Assembly: GCF_000017805.1 (NCBI RefSeq)
Contig: NC_009767.1
Coordinates: 62,001-126,000 of the forward strand
From: Roseiflexus castenholzii DSM 13941
Lineage (GTDB): Bacteria; Chloroflexota; Chloroflexia; Chloroflexales; Roseiflexaceae
DNA: 64,000 bases
Direction of reading: 5' to 3'
The number at the start of each line of letters is the position of its first letter. Positions within the stretch are counted from its first letter, which is position 1. The notes beneath the pieces were generated by a model. That model ran no database searches. It was not told the origin of the DNA and saw only the letters and a program-made list of their open reading frames with translations. Positions 19,867 through 28,025 of the stretch are shown one piece after another. The translations under genes were made by a program, and so were the position numbers.

Positions 19867-21078
19867 CTACTTGCTGTAGACGTAGTTGGTGAACCCTGCC
19901 TCGTTCACCCTATTCCACTCGTAGATCGCCGTGCGGAATGCTTTCCATTCCTCGTAGATCGCCTTGAAATCGGCATCCTTGGCGGCGAACTCGTCGTACA
20001 GCTCAAAAGCGGCCTTCTCGGCAGCGTCGAGGATTTCTTTGCTATACGGACGCAATTGCACACCGCCGTCCACCAGACGCTTGAGGGCTTGGCGGTTGCG
20101 TGCGTCGTAGCGCGCAAGCATCGTGATATTCGCCTCGGCTGATGCGGTCTTGATCGCCTCCTGATACGTCTTGGGCAACTCATTCCAGCGATTGAGATTG
20201 ACCTGCACTTCGAGCGTAGGACCCGGCTCCCACCAACCCGGATAGTAGTAGAACTGTGCTGCCTTGTTCAGACCGAGTTTCTCGTCGTCATACGGACCGA
20301 CCCATTCTGCCGCATCGACAGCGCCCGTCTGGAGCGCCTGGAAGATCTCACCGCCTGCAATGACCTGCACCGTGACGCCGAGTTTCGTCATCACCTGCCC
20401 GCCGAGGCCGGGGATACGCATCTTGAGACCCTGGAGATCAGCGACAGTGTTAATTTCCTTGCGGAACCAGCCACCCATTTGAACGCCGGTGTTGCCGGCC
20501 GGAAACTGAATGACGCCAAACAGTTTGGCGTACACCGCTTGCAACTTCTCTAAACCGCCGCCATCGTACAACCAGGCATTCTGCTGCTGTGCATTGAGAC
20601 CAAAAGGCAGCGATGTGCCGAATGCCGTGACCGGGCTTTTGCCGACATAGTAATACGACGCGGTATGGCCAATCGGAACGGCATCTTGCTGCACCACATC
20701 GAGCACCTGGAGACCGGGCGCCAGTTCACCGGCGGCGCGCGGCGTAATTTTGAACTTCCCGTCGGTCATCGCTGCGACACGATCAGCGACCGTTTGCGCA
20801 CCGCCAAAGATCGTGTCGAGTGCAACGGGCCAACTGGTGGCCATGTCCCACTCAATGGATGGCATTTCGCTCGTCTGGGCTGGCGCCTGCGCCTGTGGCG
20901 CAGTCGCTACCGGCGCGGTCGTCGCCTGCTGAGCCGGGGCGGTCGTCGCCTGTTGAGCCGGGGCAGTCGTCGCCTGCTGGGCTGGCGTCTGCGGAGCCTG
21001 GCCGCACGCTGCCAGCGTAGCAGCCGTCAGGGCTGCGCTGCCCGCCGCGACGCTGCGAAGAAACACTCGTCGTCGCAT
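19867..21078 (-). CDS. TRAP transporter solute-binding protein (DctP family), lipoprotein
   Basis: A 403-residue periplasmic-type binding protein. The N-terminus MRRRVFLRSVAAGSAA is a twin-arginine-like signal ending in a lipobox (LAAC). A linker of three near-identical APAQQATT units follows. The mature domain matches DctP/TakP-type receptors: GAQTVADRVAAMTDGKFKI, LKMRIPGLGGQVM, AAEWVGPYDD and YYYPGWWEPGPTLEV. The last motif resembles 2-oxoacid-binding TRAP receptors, so lactate or another oxo/hydroxy acid is a reasonable guess. No DctQ/DctM permease genes lie within the window. The ATG at 21078 has an AAGGAG site. Confidence 0.88.
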   Translation of the reverse strand: MRRRVFLRSVAAGSAALTAATLAACGQAPQTPAQQATTAPAQQATTAPAQQATTAPVATAPQAQAPAQTSEMPSIEWDMATSWPVALDTIFGGAQTVADRVAAMTDGKFKITPRAAGELAPGLQVLDVVQQDAVPIGHTASYYYVGKSPVTAFGTSLPFGLNAQQQNAWLYDGGGLEKLQAVYAKLFGVIQFPAGNTGVQMGGWFRKEINTVADLQGLKMRIPGLGGQVMTKLGVTVQVIAGGEIFQALQTGAVDAAEWVGPYDDEKLGLNKAAQFYYYPGWWEPGPTLEVQVNLNRWNELPKTYQEAIKTASAEANITMLARYDARNRQALKRLVDGGVQLRPYSKEILDAAEKAAFELYDEFAAKDADFKAIYEEWKAFRTAIYEWNRVNEAGFTNYVYSK

Positions 21079-21305
21079 GCTTTCGTTGCTCCTTGTTTCA
21101 GAACCATCTGTCGGCCACAATGAGAGGTATATAAGAAGTATACTTGATAACGTTTAGATGCGCAAGGCGGTTGTTCCGAGGTACAGGCAAGGAGTGAAAT
21201 GAGACGAGCGACAAAAGGTGCGTGCGGTTGCAGGTGGAAGGCAGGAAGATTGAAGATGACCGTTGAATGTTCAGTGTTGCACTCTGGACGTTATGCGTAG
21301 CGAAG

Positions 21306-21920
21306 TCAAGGGCGCGAGTCGGTGATGGTTTCGAGCGCTCGACGCACCGCCTCAGCAATCTCGTCGGGTTTTTTCGGGTAATCCTTAAGATTCGCCGCCC
21401 ATGGTCGACCAAGATGCAGCGTGCCCCACGCTGAGCGTAGCTGATTGTGCCGCCCTTTGCCGGGATCATGATTTCCAAAGCCTGGCACGACGCTGTTCCA
21501 TATTGGTTGAAACTGTTCAATGAGCAGCGCTTCTCCCAGCGGAATCCAGATGTCATCAACAACCAGAAATCGACACTTGAAATCTTCCGACTTGAGATCA
21601 GATGTTTGATTTATGGAATCGGCGTGTTCCTTCAGCCTGTTGAACAACACTGGACCTGGCGGCTTGTTCAATCCAAATCTGCCGACCCTGGCGCCCGCAG
21701 GCACAGCCTTTCCTCCACAGATGGGGCTTGTTTGCGTGTCATCATCTCCTCGTATACGGAGAGGTTTGTACAACTCATGCTCTCCAGCGTAGTAGAGAGC
21801 GTATATTCCAGCACCTTCGAATTTCTGTGCAGGTGGTAAGCTTTGAAGGCTTTGCAATAGGAGCGCCTGCGCCACGCTTGTTCCCAGGTTCCTTTTGTCC
21901 AAAGGGTTGAACGGCTCCAT
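21306..21920 (-). CDS. Eco29kI-family restriction endonuclease (GIY-YIG)
   Basis: A 204-residue type II restriction enzyme of the Eco29kI family. The GIY-YIG core reads GAGIYALYYAGEHELY. It is followed by the family pattern GKAVPAGARVG, LFNRLKEHADSI, the conserved FLVVDDIWIPLGEALLI with the catalytic Glu, and the DNA-contact tail GFGNHDPGKGRHNQLRSAW. Eco29kI itself cuts CCGCGG; the specificity here is not known. It lies 21 bp downstream of the methyltransferase gene on the same strand, as a modification-then-restriction pair. Codon use is visibly less G+C-biased than in flanking genes, fitting acquisition by transfer. Confidence 0.87.
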   Translation of the reverse strand: MEPFNPLDKRNLGTSVAQALLLQSLQSLPPAQKFEGAGIYALYYAGEHELYKPLRIRGDDDTQTSPICGGKAVPAGARVGRFGLNKPPGPVLFNRLKEHADSINQTSDLKSEDFKCRFLVVDDIWIPLGEALLIEQFQPIWNSVVPGFGNHDPGKGRHNQLRSAWGTLHLGRPWAANLKDYPKKPDEIAEAVRRALETITDSRP

Positions 21921-21941
21921 AGATTTCTAAAGATGGTCGAT

Positions 21942-23336
21942 CTAGACTCTTCGGAGAATGACAGCTGCTTCGTAGAGTGAAATCACATCAGATCCACCAT
22001 TGCGAACCGAAGAATTGATAATACTGTTACCAACCCGTTTCTTCCGCAATGGAAGAATTTCATCAAGTTTCAGGTGACATAGTTCGCCAATTTGTCCAAA
22101 AAACAGGTCTGTGGGAAAGTTTACTCCTTGGATGATAGAATTTCCTAAAACAACAATAGCACGGGTTCCTTTCCTGAGAACTCGATAGAAACTCTGACAC
22201 AATGTATAACAGTCATTGAAATACTCTATTGCATAATTCGCCCACCCTTTTCCTCCATACACATGTTTTTGAGGGTTTCGCAAGGTGATTTCTTCTATTA
22301 TTCGACTCAAACCGGGAAGTTCGAACTGAAGTTTTGAAGGATCAGCATTACGGACTGTTTGCCAGTACTTGCCAAAGTTTGCTTGTTCTAAACGCTTCAA
22401 ATCAGATGGTTTCGAGACAAAGCCGAACCAGAACAGGTGCGGACGGGTATTGCGCACATAGTGATAGTTATTGAGATATGGAGGTGAAGTAATGACAATA
22501 TCAACCGACGACTCCTTCACCATCTGGGGCATCAACCGCGAGTCGCCCTCAATGACCCGAGCAGTAGGAAGCGGCGTCCATTGCATCATGGCATCACGGT
22601 AGACCATCACATCGTGATACATCATGCGAAGCCTGGATGAAAGCAGGCTGACCACATCAGCATTGAGTACATTCGTCTTGCCAGCCGCGACGCGCGATCC
22701 AAGACTCGGCTCGTATGAGTAGTTGGACACCTGCACCAGGATTGATCCCAGAGCCAGCGACATCAGTTCCCTGATCTGGCAACTGGCAACGTCACTAATG
22801 AGATCGAGACAATGCAGGATCTTCTGCTCAACCGCCGGGCTGAAAAACGGTGTGCGTGAGCGAAATGCGACAGGTGGCCGTGATCGGGGCGCAGGCGTGC
22901 ATTGAAGGAGATCATCGCCGCGCTCAAATGCCGCATCGATGGGATCAGTTCGCTCTCTGGCTTCGCGCTCGAATGTTCTGATCGCGGACAACAACGTATC
23001 AGGCTCAATCGTAAATGCCGAACATTTGACCCGTGAAGCGAGCGCGGCAAAAGGATTGATCTCGATGCCGGTCACGTGATACCCACGTCGCAAACTCTCG
23101 ACGAGCGTTGTGCCAATTCCCGCAAATGGATCCAGCACGTGAACGTCTCTCCGTCCCGGATCCGGAAGATACTGCTGCAATGCATCGCTGACGAAGCCTG
23201 CTGAGAAACCTGCAATCCATGGAACCCAGCGATGGATTGCATCTTGTTTGTTTTGCTCGAACGCCGGATCACGCAAGAGCGGAGCATCCGATTGCGCGCC
23301 TGGAAAGTCAAGATTGAGCGCACGCTGTATCGCCAT
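21942..23336 (-). CDS. DNA methyltransferase of the SPPY (N4-C/N6-A) class
   Basis: A 464-residue amino-methyltransferase. SAM-binding motif I is LDPFAGIGTTLVESL near residue 70, with GIEINPFAAL as motif II. Catalytic motif IV is VITSPPYLNNYHYVRN near 287. SPPY usually marks N4-cytosine methylation, although N6-adenine cannot be excluded. Motif I precedes motif IV with about 210 residues between them. It presumably protects host DNA against the adjacent Eco29kI-like nuclease. The ATG at 23336 is chosen over a GTG four codons upstream; neither has a good ribosome site. The second half of the gene is clearly A+T-richer than the surrounding DNA. Confidence 0.86.
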   Translation of the reverse strand: MAIQRALNLDFPGAQSDAPLLRDPAFEQNKQDAIHRWVPWIAGFSAGFVSDALQQYLPDPGRRDVHVLDPFAGIGTTLVESLRRGYHVTGIEINPFAALASRVKCSAFTIEPDTLLSAIRTFEREARERTDPIDAAFERGDDLLQCTPAPRSRPPVAFRSRTPFFSPAVEQKILHCLDLISDVASCQIRELMSLALGSILVQVSNYSYEPSLGSRVAAGKTNVLNADVVSLLSSRLRMMYHDVMVYRDAMMQWTPLPTARVIEGDSRLMPQMVKESSVDIVITSPPYLNNYHYVRNTRPHLFWFGFVSKPSDLKRLEQANFGKYWQTVRNADPSKLQFELPGLSRIIEEITLRNPQKHVYGGKGWANYAIEYFNDCYTLCQSFYRVLRKGTRAIVVLGNSIIQGVNFPTDLFFGQIGELCHLKLDEILPLRKKRVGNSIINSSVRNGGSDVISLYEAAVILRRV

Positions 23337-23504
23337 AAGCAGTCTCACACAACATATGGATATAGAGATGAACGATCAGTGTCCACCAAAAGGCCGCCTT
23401 CTCCTTCGCGCGTTGATGTTGTTGACCAGACGGCGCTCTGTTGAATATGCGCCAACGAGATGATCGCGAGCGCACACAATTCGTGAAGTTGCCCGAAGCG
23501 AAAC

Positions 23505-23765
23505 TCAGCCTTCCTTGACGGCATTCTTCAGTGTGGAGGGGGTCTGGTCGCCGGAATGAAAATCTTCGAGCGGATTTGCGGATTCACCCCGTCGCGCGCC
23601 TGGCGCTGCCGCGCTTCGAAGTTCCGAAGCCGGTCATGGCGACTTTCTCACTGCGCTGCAACGCTTCGGTAATGACTTCCAGCGCTGCACGACAATTTCT
23701 TCCGTCTCCTTCTGGGACCGGTTCGCTCATTTGGCGACCGCCTTGATGAAGTCGGTCTTTTGCAT
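23505..23765 (-). pseudogene. Decayed HU/IHF-family DNA-binding protein gene
   Basis: In minus orientation the start MQKTDFIKAVAK is intact behind a GGAAAGGA ribosome site, then an in-frame TGA replaces the expected Arg codon. The HU sequence continues as ANRSQKETEEIV. It shifts frame to AALEVITEALQRSEKVAM and TGFGT. It shifts again to FEARQRQARDGVNPQIRSKI and FIPATRPPP, and once more to LKNAVKEG before a stop at 23507-23505. All segments line up in order with a normal HU of about 87 residues. With one stop and at least three frameshifts it cannot make HU. It sits between the restriction-modification pair and the ATPase operon. Confidence 0.85.
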
Positions 23766-23875
23766 GCTGGTTCCATCCTTTCCGCAGAACTGTCGTATGA
23801 CGTTTCCTCTTCAATATACAGTATTTGTCAAGCATGGCTCCTCATCAGGACGCTGTAAAATGCCATCGGACATTT

Positions 23876-26785
23876 TCAAATCTTGCTTAATGCTTTCTGA
23901 TGCGATCCTTTTTGGCGTCCGCGCAGGTACTCAGCAGCCGCCAGCACTCGCGGACGCGCTGCATACAGCCGCGAGAGCCAGCGTTGTCGCTCCCGCCGGT
24001 CAGGAATGCAACCGGGATGCGCCAGAATGTACTGGCGCTGCTGCGCGCGGATGCACTCCCAGCGCCGCAGCAGTCGTTCCCAGTCCGCCTCATCAAGCCG
24101 CGCCAGTTCGCGGGCAGATCCGGCGCTGTCGTCTGCCGTGTAGATCACCTGTGCAATAAAGCGATCCGCCGGATCGCCATCATCGGGAAGAACATCGCGC
24201 CATGCCGGTCCGACGTAGGGCGGCGGCGCCTCCTCCTCCACCGTCGGCCAGGGCAGCGGTTGCATCGAAAATGGTCCTGCGACCAGCCCGCCGCAGCGCA
24301 ACACCGCGTACTGATGCTCGTTCGGCGGTTGCCCACTCAGGTCGGCAGCGGTCAGCCCGCTGGCGGCGTAGGCGCGCGCATACACGCTGGCATCCGGCTC
24401 CTGGGTTTGCAGCATAATGCGGTTCCCGGCATTGATCAGCATCAGGTCGCGCAGATCGCCTAACTGCGCCAATGCCTGATGGGCGTAGATCGTCGGGATG
24501 CCCAGGGACCGCAGGCGCGTGATGGCAGTCGCTATGTCGGTTGTGTCGCCGGCGCCAATTAACACCTGCAATTCGTCGATGATCAGGGGATAGTCGTGGC
24601 GAGTCTGGTCATCGCCGCCCCGACTGAAGGCAGCACGCACGAAGGCCTGGGCGATCAGCATTCCCACTGCGCCCGCCAAACCACCCAGCGTCACATCGGG
24701 CAAGGGCGCGAGCACGATCATACGGTCGGCCATCATGCGCGCCAGATCGAGCGTCGGTTGTGCCTGCGCAACCAGGTAGCGCGTCGTTTCTGCGGTGAGC
24801 AGGGCGTCGAATCGCCGCAACAGCGCATCGCAACTGGATCGTTGCCCTTCTCCCAGGCGCGGGTACGTCTCGCGCCAGAAACTGGCGACTTCGATGTTGT
24901 GCGTCGATTGGAGCAATTCCTCCCGGTACGCTTCGTCGAGGAGCGCCTGTTTGACGTGCGCCAGCGTGGGGTGCGCTTCGCCTTCCAGCACCAACAACGC
25001 TGCCATGCGCGCGAATTGCTGCATCCCCGGCGACCGTTCCCAGGCGCCGGGATCGATGCGCGCGAACGTTGCAAGGAGTTGACCCAGCGCCAGGTCGGCG
25101 CCTCCCGGACGCCGGGCATCCACGCCCGCCAGCGGGTTCAGCCCGATGGGCCAGGCGGTATCGAGCGGGTCGAGCAGCACCAGTCGCGCGTCGTCCGCCG
25201 GCGGGATGAGCCGACGCACCACTGCCACGAGACTGCCGTCCCGGTCGTCCCCCTTGCCGTCGATCAGCATAAATCCGCGCGGAACGAGTTGCCGGCACAG
25301 GTTCGCCAGCAACCGGCTCTTCCCGGCGCCCATGCCGGCCGTCAGGTGCAGTATCTGGCGCAGATCGCGCAGCGTCGGTCCGACCGGCGCGCGTTGTCCA
25401 TCAGCGTGGGAGGCATAGCCGACCACAATGCGTTCCGGGTCGGCGCCGCAGAAGGCGTGCGGCGGCGCCGCAATCCGACGGCACGGATCGCTGCGCACCA
25501 GTCCGCTCGCCGGCAGAGCGGACGGATTCCAGAGATAACCGAGTTCCCCCGCTGTCAGCACGTCCGGTCCGCGCCAGAGGCGGAACGGTAACAGGAGCGC
25601 CGGGGGCGGCGCAATGCGTGGCGTGCGCAGGCGGATAATCGTGTCCGCAGCGTTCCCTTCAGATACCCGGCGCACCGAGATGCGCCCGTGCGGAACGAGA
25701 CGTTGCACACGACTGGCGGTGCGTTGCTGGAAGGCGCCGAGCGCATCGCCGATGGCGAGCAGCGCAGCAATGGCATCAGCGCGCTGATCGGCGACCGCAG
25801 TTGTCACAATGGTCGCCTCGAACGCCGCATCGCCCAATTTTGCCTCGATTGCAGCCACATCCGGCGACAACGCATAGTCCTGACGCTGTTCGAGCGCCAG
25901 TTTCAGCGTTGTCGCGCGCGCGCGCCACTGCCGACCCAACTCCCAACCCACCTGAGGGCGCAACGCCACTTCCAGACCGGCGTGCGCCACGCTGGCCTGC
26001 GGACGTACTGCGGCCAGCAACACCCCGGTCAGTTCCGACTCGATGGCGATGGTTGGTGCGTGAAGTGGATAGGCGGGCGGCAGCGCCAGCCCGAAGCGCT
26101 GCCAGGCAATCCAACGCCCCGGCGTTGCCGCTGCCAGCAGCGGGTCGGCGGCGGCGTGAATCAGCGCTTCCGGTACGCTGCTGCGCACTGCGCCATCCAG
26201 TGCGGTGACGGTCCGTGGGCGCTCCTCGGATGCACCGGCGATCAACGCCCCCAGTTCGGCAGGCAGGTCGGGCGCCCCGTTGACCAGCAGAGTATACCAG
26301 GGTGCGGCGTGCATCCAGGAACGCGCCACCGTAGCCCCGTGGATCAATCGCATGAGTGCACCCGGTTTCGCAGGGGTTCCGGTGCGCGCTGAAGCGGTCG
26401 GACGAATCTGGAGACACAGCGGCGCACGCAGCGCGCGCTGCGCCCGATAGCGTGCAAGAAGCGCAGTTGCCAGGGCGAAGACGAGTTCGCCCAACAGCAC
26501 CCACAGCGCTGCCAGGGCGCCAATGACCAGCGCCGGAAAGACTGGCGGCGCCAGCACGACATGCAACAGCGCCAGCGCTGCCAGCGCCGGATCATTCATC
26601 AGACGCAACACCGTCAGCGACGCGAAGGGGAATGCCGCGATCAGCGGCCACGCCAGCGGACGCATCAACGCCAGGGCAATGCAGGCAAACGCCAGTGCGC
26701 GCACCAAGTGCAATGGCAGGTCGGGGCGCGGCGGACGGGTCGCAGGCGGCGAGGGGGCGCCGTTGCGAATCGCTCCCTGCTTCAT
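23876..26785 (-). CDS. Membrane-bound TraD/HerA-like DNA-translocase ATPase
   Basis: A 969-residue P-loop ATPase. The N-terminus has up to four hydrophobic segments (about 25-45, 48-62, 68-85, 88-115). A poorly conserved middle region covers about 150-450. The motor domain has Walker A LTAGMGAGKSRLL near 480 and Walker B YPLIIDELQVLIG near 733. Sensor-like motifs IPTIYAHQALAQL and NAGNRIMLQTQEPD follow. The pattern fits conjugative coupling proteins (TraD/VirD4) and HerA-like ATPases, which pump DNA across membranes. No relaxase, T4SS channel or origin of transfer is visible nearby. Its ATG overlaps the stop of the upstream gene as ATGA, so it ends a four-gene operon. Confidence 0.8.
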   Translation of the reverse strand: MKQGAIRNGAPSPPATRPPRPDLPLHLVRALAFACIALALMRPLAWPLIAAFPFASLTVLRLMNDPALAALALLHVVLAPPVFPALVIGALAALWVLLGELVFALATALLARYRAQRALRAPLCLQIRPTASARTGTPAKPGALMRLIHGATVARSWMHAAPWYTLLVNGAPDLPAELGALIAGASEERPRTVTALDGAVRSSVPEALIHAAADPLLAAATPGRWIAWQRFGLALPPAYPLHAPTIAIESELTGVLLAAVRPQASVAHAGLEVALRPQVGWELGRQWRARATTLKLALEQRQDYALSPDVAAIEAKLGDAAFEATIVTTAVADQRADAIAALLAIGDALGAFQQRTASRVQRLVPHGRISVRRVSEGNAADTIIRLRTPRIAPPPALLLPFRLWRGPDVLTAGELGYLWNPSALPASGLVRSDPCRRIAAPPHAFCGADPERIVVGYASHADGQRAPVGPTLRDLRQILHLTAGMGAGKSRLLANLCRQLVPRGFMLIDGKGDDRDGSLVAVVRRLIPPADDARLVLLDPLDTAWPIGLNPLAGVDARRPGGADLALGQLLATFARIDPGAWERSPGMQQFARMAALLVLEGEAHPTLAHVKQALLDEAYREELLQSTHNIEVASFWRETYPRLGEGQRSSCDALLRRFDALLTAETTRYLVAQAQPTLDLARMMADRMIVLAPLPDVTLGGLAGAVGMLIAQAFVRAAFSRGGDDQTRHDYPLIIDELQVLIGAGDTTDIATAITRLRSLGIPTIYAHQALAQLGDLRDLMLINAGNRIMLQTQEPDASVYARAYAASGLTAADLSGQPPNEHQYAVLRCGGLVAGPFSMQPLPWPTVEEEAPPPYVGPAWRDVLPDDGDPADRFIAQVIYTADDSAGSARELARLDEADWERLLRRWECIRAQQRQYILAHPGCIPDRRERQRWLSRLYAARPRVLAAAEYLRGRQKGSHQKALSKI

Positions 26786-27201
26786 GCTGCCTCCCTGGCT
26801 ACCGACTGAACCCGTCGGATGAGATCCGCGATGTCCTCACCGCGCAACGGGCGCGGCTCACGCCATCGCACGGCTTCGGAGCGCGGCTCGACCAGCACAC
26901 CCGCCCGGTCGAGCCATTCCATGATCCGTCCGGCGTGCCGCCGCTCTTCTGGAGGTAGCAGCGCCGCCAGGCGTCCTTTGGTGACGCCCGGCGGCGTCGC
27001 CGCCCCAATCGTCGGCGCCGTCGCCAGCAGCGTGATGATCGCTTCCAGCCGCTCAACCGGCAGCGACGACGGATCCGATGACGGCGCACCGTCACCAACC
27101 GAGGCGTCGTCAGCGACGACGCCGGTTGCTGCTGCGTGCGCTGCATCCAGCGCGCGCCTCAGCGCATTAATCAGCGAGTCGCAACGATCAGGATGCGCCA
27201 T
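26782..27201 (-). CDS. Small protein with possible winged-helix C-terminus
   Basis: A 139-residue protein. The N-terminal helix is MAHPDRCDSLINALRRAL, then comes an acidic Ser/Pro linker. The C-terminal 80 residues (GVTKGRLAALLPPEERRHA, RIMEWLDRAGVLVEPRSEAV) look like a winged helix of the kind that ends DNA translocases. This domain call is an inference. The stop overlaps the ATPase start (ATGA), and its own start overlaps the preceding HTH gene by 14 bp. The longer in-frame extension to 27384 only reads through the HTH gene and is rejected. Confidence 0.6.
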   Translation of the reverse strand: MAHPDRCDSLINALRRALDAAHAAATGVVADDASVGDGAPSSDPSSLPVERLEAIITLLATAPTIGAATPPGVTKGRLAALLPPEERRHAGRIMEWLDRAGVLVEPRSEAVRWREPRPLRGEDIADLIRRVQSVAREAA

Positions 27202-27430
27202 CACACTCCCCCGGTTTGCGGCGCAGTGCGGCTTCGAGATCGGCGCGCGCCACCCAGATGCGCCCCTCGAAGGTTCGGGACGGGAAGACGCCCGCCCGCA
27301 CCCACGCCAGCATCGTCTCGTCGGTGACGCGGTACAGGGCGGCGGCGTCGCGCAGCGAGAGCCACTCCTGCTGCCGCAGCGCATGCCGCAGCATGGCGCT
27401 CAGCGAGTTCCAGCGCGGTCGGTGAGTCAT
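27188..27430 (-). CDS. Excisionase-like helix-turn-helix protein
   Basis: An 80-residue protein carrying an HTH_17/Xis-type domain: WLSLRDAAALYRVTDETMLA, then WVRAGVFPSRTFEGRIWVA and RADLEAALRRK. The ATG at 27430 has a perfect GGAGG. Such proteins bind DNA as recombination directionality factors or small regulators. It overlaps the next gene by 14 bp, so it is translationally coupled. Confidence 0.72.
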   Translation of the reverse strand: MTHRPRWNSLSAMLRHALRQQEWLSLRDAAALYRVTDETMLAWVRAGVFPSRTFEGRIWVARADLEAALRRKPGECDGAS

Positions 27431-27674
27431 GGCAGACCTCCTTCAGCCATTCAACAAACGTTTCCCGATCACAGCGCCAGACGCCGCGTGGCACGACCTG
27501 TACACCCGGCAACTGTCCGCCACGCAGCAGGTCGTGGAACCAGGCGCGTCCCAGACAGGCAATGGCTTCGTGCGAGGTGAGCACGCGGGGCAAGGCGCTG
27601 CCGCCGCCTAGCGCGGCGAGGCGCTCCAGGGCGCGGTGCGCGCGCTGTTGCGTCGTTTGTGGAAGAGGCGGCAT
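27201..27674 (-). CDS. Second Xis-like HTH protein, probably with a displaced stop
   Basis: Starts at the second of two adjacent ATGs (27674), behind AAGGAG. Residues about 20-80 form an HTH_17-like domain (VLTSHEAIACLGRAWFHDLL, VPRGVWRCDRETFVEWLKEV), similar in layout to the downstream HTH protein. The remaining 75 residues are Ala/Arg/Pro-rich and lie out of frame over the better-supported gene at 27188-27430. The true end was therefore probably near 27420, and the tail reflects a frameshift or lost stop. First gene of the ATPase operon. Confidence 0.5.
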   Translation of the reverse strand: MPPLPQTTQQRAHRALERLAALGGGSALPRVLTSHEAIACLGRAWFHDLLRGGQLPGVQVVPRGVWRCDRETFVEWLKEVCHDSPTALELAERHAAACAAAAGVALAARRRRPVPRHRRDDAGVGAGGRLPVPNLRGAHLGGARRSRSRTAPQTGGV

Positions 27675-28025
27675 CATCTTCTCCTTCTTGCGCACATACG
27701 GCTTTCTCCGGCAAGAATCACAAGCGGCCAACCGGTGAACAATGCACGAAGCGCCACACCGATGGGCCGCAGATCGGGAAACAAGCGTCTGCCGGGAACA
27801 TGCGTTTACGGACGGTAGTATAGTGCGAACCTGTTCTTAACGAAAGAGGTCATCGCGTCCTTTGTTCAGGCGACAAACTGGCAGGTCTTCAGTAGGACCA
27901 AAGTCATGGAGGAGTGCGAGTCTGTGAGACGACAAAACAGGCTTGCAGACCCGCACGCGAATTCAGGAGGATCGTGCGTTGTCGAGCAGGTGATGCAGGG
28001 CGACGTTGCTCTGGAGTTCCGGACA
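27675..28025. other. Intergenic region between the ATPase operon and the DarT-DarG fusion
   Basis: About 350 bp without a supported gene. It should contain the promoter of the minus-strand HTH/ATPase operon. A TATACT on the minus strand near 27823-27818 is a possible -10 but its -35 is poor. No repeat or tRNA-derived attachment site is visible. Confidence 0.4.
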
